Assembly: GCA_023249395.1 (NCBI GenBank) | Contig: JAHFCS010000057.1 | Coordinates: 1-9,287 of the forward strand | DNA: 9,287 nucleotides | Source of the DNA: Gemmatimonadota bacterium | GTDB taxonomy: Bacteria > Gemmatimonadota > Gemmatimonadetes > Gemmatimonadales > Gemmatimonadaceae | Reading direction: 5' to 3' | Part shown: one piece after another, positions 7,164 through 9,287 of the stretch | Numbering within the stretch: the first letter of the stretch is position 1 | Layout: each line of letters begins with the position of its first letter | The notes under the pieces: model-generated | What the model was told of the DNA's origin: nothing | Seen by the model: the letters and a program-made list of their open reading frames with translations, nothing else | Database searches by the model: none | Program-made: the position numbers and the translations under genes

Positions 7164-7192
7164 AAACAATGCGCGCCCTTCGCGACTGTCAA
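7164..7192 (-). promoter_or_regulatory. Candidate promoter of the sulfurtransferase-osmC-esterase operon
   Basis: On the minus strand a perfect TTGACA lies at 7192-7187. With a 17-base spacer the -10 position is TTGTTT (7169-7164), a poor match to TATAAT. The distance to the start codon suits a short leader. The -35 match is good and the -10 is not, so either an activator is needed or the true promoter differs. Confidence 0.4.
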
Positions 7193-7220
7193 CTGGAGCC
7201 CCGGCCGGTCATCTTTGGGC

Positions 7221-7553
7221 ATGGGGCAATACCGTCACCACGTCTTCGTCTGCACCAGCGGCAAGACCTGTCCGCTCGCTGGATCGGTCGAGGTTCACGC
7301 GACGCTGAAAAAGGCCGTAGCCGCCGCTGGACTTCGTGATACCGTCCGCGTAAACCACGCCGGCTGCATGAGTCAGTGTGGCCACGGACCGATGGTCGTC
7401 GTGTATCCCGACGATGTGTGGTATGCGGCAGTGGATGAGGCCGGCGCGAAGCGGATAGTCGCCGAACATCTCATCGGCGGCCGGGTCGTCACCGACTATC
7501 TCTATGTCGCACCGCCGGGCGATAACAAGATTGAGGGCGCAGAGTCGGACTGA
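7221..7553 (+). CDS. (2Fe-2S) ferredoxin, thioredoxin-like fold
   Basis: This 110-residue protein is a small electron carrier with a 2Fe-2S cluster on a thioredoxin-like fold, as in the Shethna-type ferredoxins and the NuoE C-terminal domain. Four cysteines form the site: Cys11 and Cys17 in VCTSGKTCPLAGS and Cys49 and Cys53 in HAGCMSQCGHGP. The CX5C spacing of the first pair is shorter than the CX12C of Aquifex-type members but resembles the short-loop variants. The motif VVVYPDDVWY after the second pair is typical. ATG 7221 is chosen; the open frame extends only two codons further, to TTG 7215. No strong Shine-Dalgarno site is seen (only GGG just before the start). It is divergent from the sulfurtransferase operon across 86 bases and followed at once by a terminator, so it is probably a single-gene unit. 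The redox partner is unknown. Confidence 0.93.
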   Translation: MGQYRHHVFVCTSGKTCPLAGSVEVHATLKKAVAAAGLRDTVRVNHAGCMSQCGHGPMVVVYPDDVWYAAVDEAGAKRIVAEHLIGGRVVTDYLYVAPPGDNKIEGAESD

Positions 7554-7574
7554 TCGTTGAGGGAACGGTCTTTT
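7552..7574 (+). terminator. Intrinsic terminator after the ferredoxin gene
   Basis: GATCGTT (7552-7558) pairs with AACGGTC (7564-7570) in a 7-bp stem with one G-U pair and a GAGGG loop, followed directly by TTTT. The stem begins inside the TGA stop codon. The T-tract is short but well placed. Confidence 0.65.
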
Positions 7575-7577
7575 ATC

Positions 7578-7599
7578 GCCTGAATCGCTGAATTCGGGC
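7578..7599. repeat. Second inverted repeat in the ferredoxin-downstream gap
   Basis: GCCTGAA (7578-7584) can pair with TTCGGGC (7593-7599) around an 8-base loop, with one G-U pair. No T-tract follows, so it may only support the terminator just before it or be chance. Confidence 0.3.
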
Positions 7600-7631
7600 C
7601 ATCTCTCGCCCGCTTCCGTTGCGAGGAGCCT

Positions 7632-7640
7632 TGGTATACT
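7632..7640 (+). promoter_or_regulatory. Extended -10 promoter close to the start of the 111-residue gene
   Basis: TGGTATACT has the TGn extension plus TATACT, five of six matches to TATAAT. No good -35 box lies 16-18 bases upstream, which an extended -10 can tolerate. The -10 ends nine bases before ATG 7650, so transcription would start at or within a few bases of the start codon. A purine-rich GCGAGGAG at 7621-7628 lies upstream of the -10 and would not be in that transcript. Confidence 0.55.
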
Positions 7641-7649
7641 CTCCACGAA

Positions 7650-7985
7650 ATGCCGAGCCCCTTCAATCCACGGCGACTTGCCTTCGGCGCAGCGAAGAGA
7701 TTCATCTTCGAGGGTCGCGATCCGGAGACGGTTCTCGAGCGAATCGCCGGCATTGACCGCTACGGCAACATCCTGCCCTCCACCTCAATACTTTCCGAGA
7801 ACCTCATGTCCCGATCACGCGACCGCATCCTGGCGAACCTCGACGAGATGTACACCGAGGCATTCGAGCGAGCGAAAGCGGCAGGCGATCAATCGCAGAT
7901 GGCGTCGCTCGACTTCGCATACCGCCGGGAACAGCTCTACTTCGAGATTCTGCTCGACGTGCGCGATGCGCTGGAGCGCCGCTGA
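7650..7985 (+). CDS. Hypothetical protein, helical, unknown function
   Basis: I do not recognise this 111-residue protein. It has no cysteine, no signal peptide and no membrane segment, and reads as mostly alpha-helical and charged. It has an N-terminal basic stretch (NPRRLAFGAAKRFIFEGRD), a middle with Gly/Pro turns (GIDRYGNILPSTSI), then two long helices (SRDRILANLDEMYTEAFERAKAAGD and about 80-110). The helices could form a hairpin or coiled coil. ATG 7650 lacks a well-placed Shine-Dalgarno site but sits nine bases after a good extended -10 box. The stop at 7985 is 46 bases before the Alx-like gene, so the two may share a transcript. Reading-frame length, codon pattern and its own promoter support a real gene. 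Confidence 0.75.
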   Translation: MPSPFNPRRLAFGAAKRFIFEGRDPETVLERIAGIDRYGNILPSTSILSENLMSRSRDRILANLDEMYTEAFERAKAAGDQSQMASLDFAYRREQLYFEILLDVRDALERR

Positions 7986-8015
7986 CCTTCACCGGGAGCG
8001 GCGCCTGTAAGCTCG

Positions 8016-8031
8016 GCGAGGCACCCCTCGC
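8016..8031 (+). promoter_or_regulatory. Hairpin covering the ribosome-binding site of the Alx-like gene
   Basis: GCGAGG (8016-8021), loop CACC, then CCTCGC (8026-8031) form a perfect 6-bp hairpin ending on the base before ATG 8032. The 5' arm contains GAGG, the only plausible Shine-Dalgarno site. When folded, the stem would hide it and abut the start codon. Regulation through this fold is inference. Confidence 0.45.
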
Positions 8032-8967
8032 ATGAGCAGGATGGCGCTCCTGATCGCCTTCAACGCCGGGGTCCTGGCCGTCCTTGCCATCGACCTCGGC
8101 GTCTTCAACAAGAAGGCCCACAAGATCACCGTCAAGGAAGCGGCGATCTGGACCAGCGTCTGGATCACGCTGTCGCTCGCCTTCGCCGGCGTCATACTCC
8201 GGCTTCAGGGCCGCCAGGCCGCGCTCGAGTTCGTCACCGGCTACCTGATCGAGTACTCGCTCTCGATCGACAACATCTTCGTCATCGTTCTGATCTTCTC
8301 GTATTTCAGAATTGCCGAGAAGCATCAGCATCGTGTGCTGTTCTGGGGAATCATCGGGGCGCTGCTGATGCGGGGCTCGATGATTGCGGCCGGCGCATTT
8401 CTCATCCAGCGATTCCACTGGGTCATCTACGTCTTCGGAGCATTCCTCATTTTCACCGGAATCCGGATGGCGATGCAGGACGAGGCCGACATCGAGCCCG
8501 AGTCGAACCCTGTCCTCCGCCTCGTAAGGCGGCTCGTCCCGGTGACGCAGGATTTCCGCGATCAGAGCTTCTTCATCCGCGAGCCGGCCAATCGCGGTCA
8601 AAGCGCACGTGTATTTGCGACGCCGCTCTTTGTTGTGCTGGTCCTTGTCGAGACGACCGACCTCATCTTTGCCGTGGACTCGATTCCCGCGATCTTCGCC
8701 GTCACCCGCGACCCGTTACTAGTCTACACCTCGAACGTCTGTGCAATACTGGGTCTCAGATCGCTCTTCTTCATGCTGGCGGGAGTGATCCACAAATTCC
8801 ACTACCTGAAGCTTGGTCTGGCGGTCGTCCTGACCTTCGTGGGCGTCAAGATGCTCCTCGGCAGCGTCTACGAGATCCCCATTCTCGTCTCGCTGCTGGT
8901 GATAGCGGTGATACTTGCGGTCTCGGTGGTGGTCTCGGTGGCGTTCCCGTCCAAAAGACTGGCCTGA
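8032..8967 (+). CDS. alx: TerC/Alx-family integral membrane protein (metal homeostasis)
   Basis: TerC-family membrane proteins are linked to metal export; E. coli Alx is tied to manganese efflux, and relatives may help load exported metalloenzymes. The 311-residue product is close in length to Alx and matches it as I recall it along the whole protein. There are about eight to nine hydrophobic segments. The two internally repeated acidic motifs are intact: TGYLIEYSLSIDNIFVI (Glu74, Asp80) and VLVETTDLIFAVDSIPAIFAV (Glu207, Asp210, Asp216), followed by TSNVCAILGLRSLFF. A cytoplasmic loop (about 148-192) separates the halves. ATG 8032 gives a family-like N-terminus; ATG 8041, three codons later, is possible. 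It follows the unknown gene by 46 bases, and its start is preceded by a hairpin holding the ribosome-binding site. Family assignment is secure; the transported ion is inferred. Confidence 0.93.
   Translation: MSRMALLIAFNAGVLAVLAIDLGVFNKKAHKITVKEAAIWTSVWITLSLAFAGVILRLQGRQAALEFVTGYLIEYSLSIDNIFVIVLIFSYFRIAEKHQHRVLFWGIIGALLMRGSMIAAGAFLIQRFHWVIYVFGAFLIFTGIRMAMQDEADIEPESNPVLRLVRRLVPVTQDFRDQSFFIREPANRGQSARVFATPLFVVLVLVETTDLIFAVDSIPAIFAVTRDPLLVYTSNVCAILGLRSLFFMLAGVIHKFHYLKLGLAVVLTFVGVKMLLGSVYEIPILVSLLVIAVILAVSVVVSVAFPSKRLA
8919..8942 (+). repeat. 12-bp tandem duplication inside the Alx-like gene
   Basis: GGTCTCGGTGGT at 8919-8930 is followed by GGTCTCGGTGGC at 8931-8942, with 11 of 12 bases identical. 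It is in frame and adds Val/Ser residues to the last membrane segment, so it leaves the reading frame intact. Confidence 0.6.
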
Positions 8968-8985
8968 TTCTGAGCAGGGACGTAT

Positions 8986-9026
8986 GTTTTCGGGCCGGAA
9001 TCTGATTTCCCCGCAAACCTGAAAAC
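8986..9026. repeat. Long inverted repeat between the Alx-like gene and the next gene
   Basis: GTTTTCGGG (8986-8994) can pair with CCTGAAAAC (9018-9026) in a 9-bp stem with one G-U pair around a 23-base loop. No T-tract follows. It may be a terminator of the Alx-like gene or a leader structure of the gene at 9058; neither is shown. Confidence 0.35.
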
Positions 9027-9045
9027 CCTCGGTCGCGCGCTGCAC

Positions 9046-9051
9046 AAGGAG
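9046..9051 (+). promoter_or_regulatory. Ribosome-binding site of the gene starting at 9058
   Basis: AAGGAG sits six bases before ATG 9058. It is the strongest Shine-Dalgarno site in the window and fixes the start of the truncated right-edge gene. Confidence 0.8.
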
Positions 9052-9057
9052 TAACTG

Positions 9058-9287
9058 ATGATCTCTGTTCTTTCCGGCCCTTCGCGCCTTGCCATCGTGG
9101 TGGCGCTTCCCATTCTGCTCGCCGCCAAGCCGCTTTCGGCGCCCGTGTCAGGCGGCACTACTTACGAGTTCATCGTTCGGTCGGACGTCGGCGGCAAGGA
9201 GTCGGTGACGATGCGTGGAAGGGGCGCCTTCGCCGGCAATGAAGCGCGAATCGACATTCTCGAGCCGGCGGTCCAGGGCGACGTGTT
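9058..9287 (+). CDS. Secreted protein of unknown function, 3'-truncated by the window edge
   Basis: The frame opens at ATG 9058 and stays open to the last base, giving 76 complete codons. The N-terminus is a classical signal peptide: a short polar start with Arg10, a hydrophobic core (LAIVVALPILLAA), and a likely signal peptidase I site after PLSA near residue 29. No lipobox cysteine is present. The mature part begins GGTTYEFIVRSDVGGKE and continues MRGRGAFAGNEARIDILEP, which reads as beta strands. This resembles small periplasmic proteins of the DUF4412 kind in general style, but I cannot assign a family from so little. The start is well supported by AAGGAG six bases upstream. It lies 90 bases after the Alx-like gene. 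Confidence 0.82.
   Translation, partial: MISVLSGPSRLAIVVALPILLAAKPLSAPVSGGTTYEFIVRSDVGGKESVTMRGRGAFAGNEARIDILEPAVQGDV

Noticed and set aside
6508..7308. A 266-residue plus-strand frame across the sulfurtransferase gene
   Set aside because: It is antisense to a strongly supported rhodanese gene, overlaps the divergent control region and the ferredoxin start, and has no motif.
7986..8031. A yybP-ykoY-type manganese riboswitch before the Alx-like gene
   Set aside because: The gap is only 46 bases, too short for the full aptamer, and I could not place its conserved loops.
7804..8601. A 265-residue minus-strand frame, rich in Asp/Glu and Arg, across the Alx-like gene
   Set aside because: It is antisense to a well-supported membrane protein; its charged composition is what the reverse of hydrophobic codons gives.
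1..9287. Mobile element, prophage, CRISPR array or defence system
   Set aside because: No transposase, integrase, terminal inverted repeats, spaced repeats or defence-type domains are visible; every substantial frame is explained by metabolic, housekeeping or small unknown genes.

Overview
The window looks like chromosome from a GC-rich Gram-negative-type bacterium. The phylum Gemmatimonadota is my best guess, based on overall gene style (a lipoprotein M14 peptidase, small lineage-type hypothetical proteins, GTG starts, dense overlaps). That is inference; no marker gene here proves it. I see no insertion sequence, prophage, CRISPR array, tRNA or rRNA. Base and codon use look even throughout.

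Left block, plus strand (1-4578): five tightly packed genes. They are the C-terminal end of a FadJ-type beta-oxidation multienzyme, a secreted lipoprotein metallocarboxypeptidase of family M14, a monofunctional proline dehydrogenase, a small unknown protein, and the ribosome-assembly GTPase RsgA. Two of the junctions are 4-base stop/start overlaps (GTGA at 557-560, ATGA at 3553-3556), so the block is probably one transcription unit. The first three genes fit fatty-acid and peptide/proline catabolism; RsgA is housekeeping.

Middle block, minus strand (7134 down to 4632): a two-domain rhodanese sulfurtransferase, an OsmC-family protein and a membrane-anchored alpha/beta-hydrolase. They are joined by two more 4-base overlaps (GTGA at 6232-6235, ATGA at 5816-5819). 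The operon starts from an 86-base divergent intergenic region with a good Shine-Dalgarno site and a perfect TTGACA box. It converges on rsgA across about 53 bases that hold repeats and a hairpin.

Right block, plus strand (7221-9287): a thioredoxin-fold (2Fe-2S) ferredoxin divergent from the sulfurtransferase and followed by a convincing intrinsic terminator; a 111-residue unknown protein with an extended -10 promoter almost touching its start codon; a TerC/Alx-family metal-transport membrane protein whose start codon abuts a perfect hairpin containing its likely ribosome-binding site; and the beginning of a secreted protein of unknown function that runs off the right edge.

The most interesting context is the sulfurtransferase-OsmC-esterase operon facing a ferredoxin gene, which suggests sulfur or peroxide redox chemistry. 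The most interesting regulatory signals are the start-site hairpin of the Alx-like gene and the possible leaderless promoter at 7632-7640. I did not find strong evidence of a wholly new system.
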